From NCBI RefSeq assembly GCF_018139645.1, contig NZ_JAGSPM010000005.1, forward strand, positions 49,984-113,983: 64,000 nt of DNA, read 5' to 3'. The position numbers and the translations under genes are program-made. Under the pieces are notes generated by a model. The model saw only the letters and a list, made by a program, of their open reading frames with translations, was not told the origin of the DNA and ran no database searches. The DNA is from Affinundibacterium baiyunense. GTDB taxonomy: Bacteria > Pseudomonadota > Gammaproteobacteria > Burkholderiales > Burkholderiaceae_D. Positions 9,169 to 18,595 of the stretch are shown piece by piece (within the stretch, counting starts at the first letter, position 1; each line of letters begins with the position of its first letter).

Positions 9169-9735
9169 TCAGTCTATGCAGGAAGAAGAAACCTCGACTT
9201 TCGTGACTCCAGCAGTGGCGAGCATAACGAATAATTCTTCCATAGCCTCGATCGGCGCAGAACCAAAGTCTACGGTGAACTCCCAGTTATTATTATTCGC
9301 AGTTGGTGCCGTAACTGAATGAATTACACCTTGAAGTCCATGAGCATCTAACTCGTGCTCGTCATGGGGATCTAGCCATCGTAGAGTCCAATTCTCTAGA
9401 CCTGAGGTAAATGAGTCTGTATTGCATTTGAATTCTGTTCCATACCAAGCGATTGGATGGAATAAAATCTGTAAGCCAGTTGCCGTGGTCACGGTGAATG
9501 GTTCGAAGTTTAGATATGAATCAGGATTCACTTCTTTAATTTCAGTATGTCCATTGACGTTTGAAAGTATGTCCGCTCGATAAAGCCTGAATGGGTAGGC
9601 ATCTTTCCGTTGAAGCTCCATTAAGACCTCTGGTGCTGATGGCGAATGTCTTTCTCGAAAGTCATTGAGTAAAGCAACAAATTTATTGAGAAAACGTGAT
9701 CTGACCGATGTGACGATGTTGAGCAATTGTTCCAT
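9169..9735 (-). CDS. Hypothetical protein
   Basis: A 188-residue soluble protein without signal peptide or membrane segment. It has a Trp-rich middle (IAWYGTEF, ENWTLRWLDPHDEHE) and a C-terminal half that reads as a beta-sandwich (WEFTVDFGSAP). I recognise no family. It is isolated, opposite in strand to its neighbours, and flanked by long gaps, as often seen for accessory genes such as polymorphic-toxin immunity proteins, but no toxin is nearby. Confidence 0.6.
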   Translation of the reverse strand: MEQLLNIVTSVRSRFLNKFVALLNDFRERHSPSAPEVLMELQRKDAYPFRLYRADILSNVNGHTEIKEVNPDSYLNFEPFTVTTATGLQILFHPIAWYGTEFKCNTDSFTSGLENWTLRWLDPHDEHELDAHGLQGVIHSVTAPTANNNNWEFTVDFGSAPIEAMEELFVMLATAGVTKVEVSSSCID

Positions 9736-10334
9736 TGGAGCGAATTATCTTTTTAAAAAAATTATTTAAATTTTATCTTGCAAAGATAACGGATAGTGGA
9801 GAATGGCGCAATTTGTTTGAGCCGCTTTGAAAATCCCATACTGTCAATTTCATTTTAATGATCCTCTCAAAAACCTAACCTAGGCATAAGCAAATCAACA
9901 AAAAAGTGTAAATAGTCCAAATACTCCAAAGTGCGAGGGGGCAAATCTACCAAGCATCGCCAACAAGTAATTCACCAATTTAATCTAACTTACCTCATCG
10001 CTCTCTCGCTAGTGAGAGCTAGAATTAGCTAGCTCCCCTCAATCAGCAAAGTGAACTTAACAAACTGTAACAGGTCACACCAACAAAGCGTTACAAAAAG
10101 CAGCATGAAAATGCCGGAAACTACGCTCTGGTGGGCTGTCGGAAAGCAAAACAAGTGATATGCTGCTACTCTATGAAATTTGGAGTAGGCAAGTTATCAA
10201 GCCGCTCTCGTGCTGTTAATTTGTATTGGTGAAGAATATTCGTATTTAGATAGGTACAATCAGGCTTTGAGGTTAAATAATTATCAACCTGTGTCCGATG
10301 CCTGTGCTGCGTTACGAATAACTGGAGAAAGAAC
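9736..10334. other. Long intergenic region upstream of prc
   Basis: About 600 bases without a supported gene. It includes a hairpin GCTCTC-N8-GAGAGC at 10000-10019 and AGCTAG-rich sequence after it. The promoter of the protease gene must lie in the last 150 bases; I cannot place it safely. Confidence 0.5.
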
Positions 10335-12581
10335 ATGAAAAAGACTTTAATAGGCATGGTAATCGCTTTGGTGGTTTCTACGCATTTTGCGATTGCGGAA
10401 TCCGGCCCGATTGCCGCAGTCAATGCACCAGACGTCAATAATACGGCGAAGGCGACGCTGAATTTTCAGCCTTTGCCGCAGCAAATCCAAGCCGCGAATA
10501 TGACGGCGGAATTCTTTACCCGCTTTCACTATAAGGCAACGCCTTTAGATGATGCGATGTCGGAAAAGATTTTTGATCGCTATTTGAAGTCACTTGATGG
10601 TGACCGTATCTTTTTCTTGCAATCCGATATCGATCAATTTTCTGTAGCGCGCGATAAATTAGATGATGCGATTTTGGGGCAGGATTTAACGACACCATTT
10701 GCCATGTTTAATCTGTATCACCAACGCTTTAAAGAGCGCTTAACTTATGCACGTAGTTTGCTGAATACAGAATTTGATTTCTCGCAAAAAGAGGCTTATC
10801 GCTATCAGCGTGACAAAGAGCCTTGGCCAAAATCCGAAGAAGAAATGCGTGATTTATGGCGTCAACGCGTAAAAAATGATTGGTTGCGATTAAAGCTTGC
10901 AGGTAAAGAGCCAGCAGCTATCAAATCCACTTTGGAAAAGCGTTACGAAACCACGCTAACACGCATGAATAAACTGAAAAGCGAAGACGTGTTTCAGTTA
11001 TTTATGAATGCGTATGCGATGTCGGTAGAGCCGCATACCAATTATTTGGGACCCAAAGCAGCAGAAGACTTTGATATTTCTATGCGATTGTCGATGACGG
11101 GTATTGGCGCGACTTTGCAGGATCGCGATGAAATGGCGACAGTGCGCGAAATGGTGCCAGGTAGCCCAGCTGCTTTGTCGGGTAAATTGAAAGTCGGTGA
11201 TCGTATTGTTGGTGTTGCTCAAGGTACGGATGGCCCGATGGTTGATGTGATGGGCTGGCGTTTAGACGACGTGGTGAAACTGATTCGCGGACCGAAAGAC
11301 ACGACAGTGACTTTGGATGTGTTACCGGCTGATGCGGGACCAGATGGCGCGCACAAAAAAGTCGTCTTGGTACGCAATAAGATTACCTTAGAACAGCAGG
11401 CTGCAAAGAAATCGATACAAGAAGTAAAGTCAGCTGACGGTACGCGCCGAATTGGTGTGATTGCCTTGCCGACCTTCTACCAAGATTTTGATGCACGTCG
11501 TCGTGGCGACAAAAACTTTAAGAGTGCGACACGCGATGTAGCAAAACTATTAGCCGAATTGAAAAAAGAAAAAGTCGATAGCGTGTTAATTGATTTGCGC
11601 GATAACGGTGGTGGTTCTTTGAACGAGGCCGTAGAGCTGACCAGTTTGTTTATTGGCAAAGGTCCAGTAGTTCAGCAGCGCAATTCACAAGGTAAAGTCC
11701 ACGTTGAAAGCGATAGCGCAGGCGTGGTTGCCTGGGATGGTCCACTCGGTGTGATGATTAATCGTGGTTCTGCATCTGCTTCAGAGATTTTTGCTGCTGC
11801 AATCCAAGACTATGGTCGTGGCTTGATTATTGGTGAGAATAGTTTCGGTAAAGGTACTGTGCAGACGGTAATTAGTTTGGATCAGATGGCACGCAGTGAG
11901 AAGCAGCAATATGGCGATTTGAAAATGACTGTTGCGCAGTTCTTCCGCGTGAATGGTGGTACGACACAATTGCGTGGCGTCACTCCAGACATCGCTTATC
12001 CAAGTTTTACTGATGCCGATAGTTATGGTGAATCTAGCTATGACAATGCCTTGCCTTGGGTGCAGATTAAACCTGCAAATTATCAAGCGTTAGGCAATTT
12101 AAAAGACGTGCAAGCGATGCTGCAAGTCCGTCATGAAATGCGGATTGCGAAAGACAAGGAGTTCCAATTCATTAAAGAAGATATTGCTGAATTTAAAAAG
12201 CAAAAAGAGAAAAAAGTGATTTCTTTAAATGAAGAGGAGCGCCGTGCAGAACGTGATGCGCGTGAGAAGAAATCCAAAGAACGTGAAGCAATCCGCGCTG
12301 CTTTAGAAGGTAAATCGAAAGTGGCAGGCAAGGCTGATGATAAAGCAGATGCAAAAGCGGAGACAAGCAAAGTGCCAACGCAAGATGATGGTTTGCAAGG
12401 CAGCGAACGCAGTTTGGCAGCAGAGTTGGCGGCTGAAAAAGCTAGTAAAGAAGCAAAAGATGTTTATTTGATCGAAGCAGCGCACATCTTGAGTGATGAG
12501 ATTGAACTGCTTAAATCCAGTAAGCGTTTAGCTGACAAAACTATCTCACGTGCGAGTGTGAAGAGTAAGGAGACGAACTAA
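10335..12581 (+). CDS. prc: Carboxy-terminal processing protease Prc/Tsp (S41A)
   Basis: Periplasmic tail-specific protease that trims or degrades envelope proteins, including cell-wall hydrolases. The 748-residue protein has a signal peptide (about 1-21), an N-terminal helical domain, a PDZ domain near 250-335 with the GIGATLQ and VPGSPA motifs, the S41 catalytic core with S481 in GSASASEI and K506 25 residues later in FGKGT, and a Lys/Glu-rich C-terminal DUF3340-type region. It is somewhat longer than E. coli Prc because of the charged tail (residues 610-700). The ATG follows GGAGAAAG. It is a single-gene unit. Confidence 0.95.
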   Translation: MKKTLIGMVIALVVSTHFAIAESGPIAAVNAPDVNNTAKATLNFQPLPQQIQAANMTAEFFTRFHYKATPLDDAMSEKIFDRYLKSLDGDRIFFLQSDIDQFSVARDKLDDAILGQDLTTPFAMFNLYHQRFKERLTYARSLLNTEFDFSQKEAYRYQRDKEPWPKSEEEMRDLWRQRVKNDWLRLKLAGKEPAAIKSTLEKRYETTLTRMNKLKSEDVFQLFMNAYAMSVEPHTNYLGPKAAEDFDISMRLSMTGIGATLQDRDEMATVREMVPGSPAALSGKLKVGDRIVGVAQGTDGPMVDVMGWRLDDVVKLIRGPKDTTVTLDVLPADAGPDGAHKKVVLVRNKITLEQQAAKKSIQEVKSADGTRRIGVIALPTFYQDFDARRRGDKNFKSATRDVAKLLAELKKEKVDSVLIDLRDNGGGSLNEAVELTSLFIGKGPVVQQRNSQGKVHVESDSAGVVAWDGPLGVMINRGSASASEIFAAAIQDYGRGLIIGENSFGKGTVQTVISLDQMARSEKQQYGDLKMTVAQFFRVNGGTTQLRGVTPDIAYPSFTDADSYGESSYDNALPWVQIKPANYQALGNLKDVQAMLQVRHEMRIAKDKEFQFIKEDIAEFKKQKEKKVISLNEEERRAERDAREKKSKEREAIRAALEGKSKVAGKADDKADAKAETSKVPTQDDGLQGSERSLAAELAAEKASKEAKDVYLIEAAHILSDEIELLKSSKRLADKTISRASVKSKETN

Positions 12582-12640
12582 ATACAATCGCAAATTTTTG
12601 TGCATGAAGTTGGGTTGAGTTTTGTAGTGCTAAATAGATG

Positions 12641-12712
12641 TTAGCGAAAGTTGATGGAAGTTAATAGAAGCTAATAGACGTTAATATGCATCAAAAAATG
12701 ATGCATGTTTTA
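12641..12712. repeat. 10-bp imperfect tandem repeats ending in a hairpin
   Basis: Five consecutive 10-mers close to TTAATAGAAG fill 12641-12690. They run into the hairpin ATGCATCA-AAAAA-TGATGCAT (12686-12706) followed by GTTTTAAAA, which may be the terminator of prc. The repeats have the period of one helical turn. Confidence 0.6.
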
Positions 12713-12857
12713 AAAGACGCTTGATAGATGGTGTCACCAATTCGCAGTTGGTGGCATGCAAATATCAAGCGTTTTTGATTTAAGAATAGAAAAGATGATG
12801 ATGGAACAAAAACTGTTTGCAGTTGCTGGCCTTGCAGCAGAATCAGGAACTAAGCGA

Positions 12858-13637
12858 ATGACTAGGGCTAAGGTCGTCGCCACAACATTTATCTTAAAAC
12901 TGAGACACGCGATTAGTTTTGGATTGATTTTTTTAGCGGGATTTAGCCATCAAGCCCATGCTCAAGTAGTGGAAAAAAGTGTACAAACTATAAATGCGCA
13001 AGCCGTGACAAAATTGGATAGTCTGCAACAAAGAGTCAAAGCTTGTGTCGCGTGCCATGGTCAAGAAGGGCGGGCGACAAGTGATGGTTTTTATCCGCGT
13101 ATTGCGGGCAAGCCAGCTGGTTATTTGTTGAATCAATTGCGCCATTTCCGTGATGGAAAACGTGTTTATCCGTTGATGACATATATGGTCTCGCACATGA
13201 ATGACGTGTATCTGCAAGAGATCGCCGATTACTTTGCGAGTTTAAATCCACCGTATGCCGCTCCACAAACGAGTCAAGCTACGCCTATCGAAATGGAGCG
13301 TGGTCGCTACTTGGTGAAAGTTGGTGATGCAGAGCGCAAGCTGCCAGCGTGTATCGCCTGCCACGGCGACAAGATGACGGGTGTAGCGCCATTTATTCCT
13401 GGTTTGCTTGGTCTTCCGCGCGATTATTTGGTAGCGCAGTTAGGTGCTTGGAAAACCGGTAGTCGTCACGCCGCAGCACCAGATTGTATGCAAACCGTTG
13501 CTAAACAATTAGATGCAAGTGACATTGCGGCTGTCTCAGCTTGGCTCGCGGCGCAGACGATGCCAGTCGATACTAAGGCGATTACTGCAAGCAAAGATTT
13601 TAGCTTGCCAATTGCTTGCGGGAGTATGAAGCCATGA
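12858..13637 (+). CDS. Di-haem cytochrome c (c4-like)
   Basis: Periplasmic electron carrier of about 259 residues. A signal peptide ends near AHAQ (residue 36); the first haem site is C63-V-A-C-H67 and the second CIACH near residue 164, each half with its own Met ligand candidate, as in cytochrome c4. The frame is open further upstream to 12756, but the ATG at 12858 gives a normal signal peptide and has AGGA nine bases before it. The stop overlaps the next gene by ATGA, so both cytochromes are made together. Confidence 0.85.
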   Translation: MTRAKVVATTFILKLRHAISFGLIFLAGFSHQAHAQVVEKSVQTINAQAVTKLDSLQQRVKACVACHGQEGRATSDGFYPRIAGKPAGYLLNQLRHFRDGKRVYPLMTYMVSHMNDVYLQEIADYFASLNPPYAAPQTSQATPIEMERGRYLVKVGDAERKLPACIACHGDKMTGVAPFIPGLLGLPRDYLVAQLGAWKTGSRHAAAPDCMQTVAKQLDASDIAAVSAWLAAQTMPVDTKAITASKDFSLPIACGSMKP

Positions 13638-15061
13638 GTCACGCTATCGAAAAGAACAAAACAAGCCTTGCTAAGAAGGTGCTCAAATTCAGCGCAATCT
13701 TGATTGTATCGCTATTGCTGCTACTGGTCTTGATTGCCTTGCATGGTTATCGTCTTGGTGATGCTTATTCTGATTTGAGTAAAGATAAGCAAAGTAGTCA
13801 TTCGCAGGATAGTCAGAGTAAGCAGGACACCCAACTTAGTAATGAAGCCGAGCAAGTAGCATCTCGCCATGCATCGAACGCGATTTTGGAACGCGGCGCT
13901 TACTTAAGCAAAATTGCGGATTGCATGGCATGTCATACGACACGCGGTGGTGCAGCGTTTGCTGGAGGTCGCGTGATGGAATCGGAATTTGGTCAATTCA
14001 TTACGCCGAATATCACACCAGATAAGCAGACCGGTATTGGTAATTGGACTGCCGAGGATTTTTGGAATGCATTACATAATGGACGTGGCAAGCAAGGGCA
14101 GTTGTTGTATCCAGCCTTTCCGTTTGTAAATTACACGCATATTAGTCGAGCGGATGCAGATGCGATATTTGCCTATTTGCAGAGCCAGCCTGCGGTTGTT
14201 CAACAAAATCTCGAACATCGTTTGGTATTTCCCTACAATCAGCGCGCTGGCTTGGCATTGTGGCGAGCGCTGTATTTCAAACCGGGTGAGTTAGCTTATC
14301 AGCCAGCGCAAAGCCAAGAATGGAATCGTGGCGCCTATTTGGTACGAGGGTTAGCGCATTGCAGCGCCTGTCATAGTAGTCGTAATCAGTTTGGTGCGAA
14401 TAAAGGCAGCGATGATTTCTCTGGTGGTGAGATGGCGGGGATTCGTTGGTATGCGCCTTCTTTGGTAGCGAAACATGAACTCAATTTGTCGACTTGGAGT
14501 GCGGTGGATTTAAGTCAGCTTTTGCAGCATGGCGTTAATCGTCAATCAAGTGTGAATGGCCCGATGGCAGAAGTGGTTAAAGCGAGTCTGCAATATTTAA
14601 CGGATCAAGATGCGGCAGCGATGGCGAATTATTTGCGATCGTTGCCACCGCAAGAAAAAACCGCACCCGATTTTTTGGATAGAGCAATTGCGAGACCAAG
14701 CGTATCGAAAGAGCAAATGCTGCAAATGATGGAAGCCGGTGAGACCATTTATCGTGCGCAATGTATTGATTGCCACGGTAAAAATGGCGAAGGGCAAGCT
14801 GGCATTTATCCAGCGCTTAAGGGCAATCCTTCTTTGCAAATGGAGTCGCTGAGTAATCCAATTCGCATTATTTTGGCGGGTGGTTTTTCTCCTGTGACCA
14901 AAGGCAACCCACGTCCATACAGCATGCCACCATTCGCGCCATTTTTAACCGATACCGAAGTCGCGCTGGTGCTCACTTATATCCGTAATGCTTGGGGCAA
15001 TCAAGCGAGCGCGGTTGGTGCTGCCGAGGTCAATCCTTATCGTACCGCGAGCTTAGATTAA
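13634..15061 (+). CDS. Tri-haem cytochrome c, dehydrogenase-subunit type
   Basis: A 475-residue membrane-anchored cytochrome: an N-terminal TM helix (about 20-38), a charged Ser/Gln linker, then three CxxCH sites (CMACHTT, CSACHSS, CIDCHGK). The arrangement matches the cytochrome subunits of membrane-bound alcohol, aldehyde and gluconate dehydrogenases, which pass electrons to quinone or oxidase. No dehydrogenase subunit lies beside it; the only operon partner is the di-haem cytochrome. ATGA overlap and GGGAG define the start. The upstream oxidant or substrate enzyme is unknown. Confidence 0.88.
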   Translation: MSHAIEKNKTSLAKKVLKFSAILIVSLLLLLVLIALHGYRLGDAYSDLSKDKQSSHSQDSQSKQDTQLSNEAEQVASRHASNAILERGAYLSKIADCMACHTTRGGAAFAGGRVMESEFGQFITPNITPDKQTGIGNWTAEDFWNALHNGRGKQGQLLYPAFPFVNYTHISRADADAIFAYLQSQPAVVQQNLEHRLVFPYNQRAGLALWRALYFKPGELAYQPAQSQEWNRGAYLVRGLAHCSACHSSRNQFGANKGSDDFSGGEMAGIRWYAPSLVAKHELNLSTWSAVDLSQLLQHGVNRQSSVNGPMAEVVKASLQYLTDQDAAAMANYLRSLPPQEKTAPDFLDRAIARPSVSKEQMLQMMEAGETIYRAQCIDCHGKNGEGQAGIYPALKGNPSLQMESLSNPIRIILAGGFSPVTKGNPRPYSMPPFAPFLTDTEVALVLTYIRNAWGNQASAVGAAEVNPYRTASLD

Positions 15062-15153
15062 ACATCGCAAGTTTGGAATAGTTGATGCGATCTAGGCTTG
15101 TTAAGTTGAAGTAACTGAGCAAAAAAATAAATTAAATAGAGAGATAAGGGAAA

Positions 15154-17820
15154 ATGAATCGTCATTTGATATCGTTGGCTGTATGCAGCTTGCTAGGCAG
15201 CATGTTCACACCTGCCATTGCGGCACCTGACATCGCATCCGCTAAGGTCGATTATCGCAAAGTAAACACCCAGCTACCGCGCCATGTAAGGCCGATTCAT
15301 TACGATGTATCCATCAAGCCAGATGCAGCACAGGCGCGCTTCTCAGCAAAAGTCGGCATACGTTTAATGGTATTGAACGCCAGTCACAGCATCACACTGA
15401 ATGCGACGGATCTCACTTTTAAGAAAATACGCTTACTAGACGAGAACGGCAAAAGCATTAGCGATGATGCAAAGGTGGAGATCAACGCAGATCAGCAAAC
15501 CGCTACGTTCACGTTTTCGCAGCGCTTAAAGCCCGCCCAATACAGACTAGAACTTGAATACGATGGGCTAATCGGCACGCAAGCGGTGGGATTATTTTCA
15601 CTCGATTACGATAGTCCACAAGGCAAGCAACGAGCGCTGTATACACAGTTCGAAAATTCGGATGCGCGACGTGTGATTCCTTCTTGGGATGAGCCTGTTC
15701 ACAAAGCCACCTTCAACGTCGAGATGATCGTACCGCAGGCGCACATGGCGGTGAGCAATATGCCCGTCTTATCGCGTACCGACCTTGGTGATGGATTTAG
15801 CGTGGTCAAGTTTGCGAAGTCGCCCAAGATGTCGACATATCTTTTATTCTTAAGTGTGGGCGATTTTGAACGCGCCACTGTGATGGCGGATGGTACAGAA
15901 ATCGGCGTGATTGCGAAACGTGGTAGCCTCGATCAAGCCCGTTATGTGTTGGAAGAGTCGAAAGGGATTTTGCGTGAATTTAATGACTACTTCGGCACCC
16001 GTTATCCTCTGCCAAAATTAGATAATATTGCTGCACCAGGACAAAGCCAGTTCTTTAGTGCGATGGAAAACTGGGGCGCGATTTTTACCTTTGAAAGCTC
16101 GATCTTGCTTGATCCAAGCTTTTCAACGCAAGCGGATAAACAACTCGCATTTGTCACGGCAGCACATGAAGCTGCACATCAATGGTTTGGTAATTTGGTG
16201 ACTATGCAATGGTGGGATGATTTATGGTTAAACGAAGGCTTTGCGTCGTGGATGGAAAACCGAACCATGATGCGATTGCATCCCGAGTGGCAGCCAGAGT
16301 TTAATGCAATTTCGGTTCGTGAACAGGCGATTGCCTTAGATGCATTGGCGAGCACTCATCCGGTTGTACAAAAAATCGAAACGGTCGATCAAGCTAGTCA
16401 AGCGTTTGATAGCATCACTTACCAAAAAGGTGAGGCGGTGATTCGCATGTTAGAGAACTATGTCGGTGCCGATGCATGGCGACAAGCAGTGCGCTCATAT
16501 ATGCGCACGCATGCGTACAGCAACACACAATCGCGCGACTTGTGGAAACAAGTGGAAAAGGCGGCACGCAAGCCTATCGTGGCAATCGCCAAAGACTTTA
16601 CTGAACAAGCTGGTGTACCTTTAATTTATGTGGATGATGTCGTTTGCAAAAACGGAAAATCGATTATTAGCTTGCGTCAGGGTGAGTTTTCAAAGGACTT
16701 ACCGAATAAGAAACCTTTGCATTGGCGCGTGCCGGTAGTGGCACAAGTGGCAGGAACCAAGGTGATCGGTAACACCTTGGTCGTCAATGGTAAAGCGAGT
16801 TTGCAGTTGCCCGCTTGCGGCCCCGTCGTGGTCAACGCAGGTCAAATGGGATATTACCGTACACTTTATGCTCCGCGAGTTTTTACCGAGTTGCGCAAAA
16901 ACTTTAGTGATATTGGTGCGATCGATCAGCTTGGAATTTTGTCAGATAGCTGGAATCTGGGTTTGACTGGGCATCAATCGATTGATGCTTATTTAGATTT
17001 GGCGAAAAACTTATCGGCAGATATGAGTCCGCATGTGTGGAACCAAATCGCCAATGTTTTTTCGACGATTCATGCATATTTGCAGGACGATCCAACGCGT
17101 CAAAAAGTCTTCCAACAATGGGCGTTCCAACGCCTATTGCCGCTAATGCAGCAGCTAGGTTGGCAAGCGCAAGAAAACGAAGCTGAACAGACTGCGAATA
17201 CACGTGCGGCGATGATTTCTGTATTGGGAAGTATGGGCGAGCCCAGCGTATTAGCCGAAGCGCGTCGACGTTTTGCGGTGATGGATAGTGATGCTAGTGC
17301 AGCACCAGCAGCTTTACGTTTACTCATTTTGGGGATTGTTGCAGAGCACGCTGACAGTGCTACGTGGCAGATTTTGCATGAAAAAGCTAAAGCAGAAAAA
17401 TCGGCATTGGTAAAACAAAACCTCTATGAATTGCTTGCCGCAAGCGAGGACAAAATCTTAGCGAAACGCGCATTGGATTTAGCTTTGACCGAAGAACCAG
17501 GATTGACCACAAGTGCCGCGATGATTCGACAAGTTGCGGCAAATCATCCTGATATGGCATTTGATTTTGCGATTGCCAATATGGCGAAAGTGAATGACCG
17601 AGTGGATGCCACATCACGTAGCCGCTTCTTCCCATCACTGGCAAATAGTTCATCCAATCCACAAATGATTAGCAAGCTTAATGCATACGCCGACGCCAAT
17701 TTAGATCAGAGTGCGCGTGGTGAACTGCAATCCGTGATCGCAGCGATTGAGTATAAAATCAAGCTCAAACGAGAACGTGTACCTGAAATTCAGGCGTGGT
17801 TGGATCGCTTGGCTAGATGA
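15154..17820 (+). CDS. M1 family aminopeptidase, exported
   Basis: Zinc metallopeptidase that removes N-terminal residues from peptides. The 888-residue protein starts with a signal peptide (cleavage after IAA near residue 23), so it acts outside the cytoplasm, unlike PepN. The exopeptidase motif reads SAMENWG, the zinc site H338-E-A-A-H342 with E361 in NEGF. The C-terminal half is the long ERAP1-like helical domain. A ribosome site GAGATAAGGG precedes the ATG. It follows the cytochromes by 90 bases with no sign of co-function. Confidence 0.94.
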   Translation: MNRHLISLAVCSLLGSMFTPAIAAPDIASAKVDYRKVNTQLPRHVRPIHYDVSIKPDAAQARFSAKVGIRLMVLNASHSITLNATDLTFKKIRLLDENGKSISDDAKVEINADQQTATFTFSQRLKPAQYRLELEYDGLIGTQAVGLFSLDYDSPQGKQRALYTQFENSDARRVIPSWDEPVHKATFNVEMIVPQAHMAVSNMPVLSRTDLGDGFSVVKFAKSPKMSTYLLFLSVGDFERATVMADGTEIGVIAKRGSLDQARYVLEESKGILREFNDYFGTRYPLPKLDNIAAPGQSQFFSAMENWGAIFTFESSILLDPSFSTQADKQLAFVTAAHEAAHQWFGNLVTMQWWDDLWLNEGFASWMENRTMMRLHPEWQPEFNAISVREQAIALDALASTHPVVQKIETVDQASQAFDSITYQKGEAVIRMLENYVGADAWRQAVRSYMRTHAYSNTQSRDLWKQVEKAARKPIVAIAKDFTEQAGVPLIYVDDVVCKNGKSIISLRQGEFSKDLPNKKPLHWRVPVVAQVAGTKVIGNTLVVNGKASLQLPACGPVVVNAGQMGYYRTLYAPRVFTELRKNFSDIGAIDQLGILSDSWNLGLTGHQSIDAYLDLAKNLSADMSPHVWNQIANVFSTIHAYLQDDPTRQKVFQQWAFQRLLPLMQQLGWQAQENEAEQTANTRAAMISVLGSMGEPSVLAEARRRFAVMDSDASAAPAALRLLILGIVAEHADSATWQILHEKAKAEKSALVKQNLYELLAASEDKILAKRALDLALTEEPGLTTSAAMIRQVAANHPDMAFDFAIANMAKVNDRVDATSRSRFFPSLANSSSNPQMISKLNAYADANLDQSARGELQSVIAAIEYKIKLKRERVPEIQAWLDRLAR

Positions 17821-17826
17821 ATAAAG

Positions 17827-17848
17827 TGATCAATTTTAGAATTGATCA
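17827..17848. terminator. Hairpin downstream of the aminopeptidase
   Basis: Perfect 9-bp stem TGATCAATT with loop TTAG. It has no T-run, so its terminator role is uncertain. Confidence 0.4.
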
Positions 17849-17918
17849 AGACTATTCGTAACTGGACGCGACTCTATGTTAGGTCTATGATGGACTTTTA
17901 AGTATTAGGAGACAAATG

Positions 17919-18464
17919 ATGAAATCTTCAATGAACGTACGTAAAGCCTTGTGTATTGCACTTGGCGCCATGCTGATTTCTGCACCGACGATCGCCAAAC
18001 AACCAAGTTGGCTGAGTCTCGATCAAGGTAAGTCGGACCAAAAGCATGGTAAGGGTCATGATAAACATGACAAGCACGATAAACATGATAGACAAGAAGA
18101 CCGTGACGATGATCGACGTCAAAGTGATAGAGGCGAACGCCAAGTAGCGAGTCATTATTTCACGTCGCAACAACGAACACTCGTGGTTGATTACTACACC
18201 AATGAATTTCGCAGTAAAGGCTGTCCACCAGGCTTAGCCAAAAAACAGAATGGATGTTTGCCACCTGGCCAAGCCAAAAAATGGAAACGTGGTGCCGCTT
18301 TGCCTAGAGACGTGATTTATGAGGATGTGCCTCAACGCGTTATTTCTGTCATTGGCGCACCACCTTCTGGTCATAAATATGTACGCGTAGCAAATGACAT
18401 TCTGTTGATTGCGATTGGCACCAGTATGGTGATCGATGCTATTGATGATTTGAATCGTCGCTGA
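17919..18464 (+). CDS. CigR/RcnB-like periplasmic protein
   Basis: About 181 residues. After a signal peptide ending at IAK comes a low-complexity stretch rich in Lys, His and Asp (DKHDKHDKHD), then the family core with CPPGLAKKQNGCLPPGQAKKW, an LP-DVIY segment and a C-terminal hydrophobic helix (DILLIAIGTSMVIDAI). The core matches proteins annotated as CigR-family anti-virulence regulators or RcnB-like. The His/Asp tract could bind metal, but this is inference. ATG at 17916 or 17919. Confidence 0.75.
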   Translation: MKSSMNVRKALCIALGAMLISAPTIAKQPSWLSLDQGKSDQKHGKGHDKHDKHDKHDRQEDRDDDRRQSDRGERQVASHYFTSQQRTLVVDYYTNEFRSKGCPPGLAKKQNGCLPPGQAKKWKRGAALPRDVIYEDVPQRVISVIGAPPSGHKYVRVANDILLIAIGTSMVIDAIDDLNRR

Positions 18465-18551
18465 GTTGACTCTGAGCTGACTATGCGTTGATTCGGCAAG
18501 GAGTTGGCTGAATGAACGCTGTATACTGCTCATCGCAGCGCAGCCAGTAGT

Positions 18552-18582
18552 ATCGACGCATCGTCATTTACGATGCGTCGAT
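18552..18582. terminator. Bidirectional terminator
   Basis: Perfect 13-bp stem ATCGACGCATCGT with loop CATTT between the converging CigR-like and DUF1624 genes. Confidence 0.8.
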
Positions 18583-18595
18583 TCATCTTTGTATT

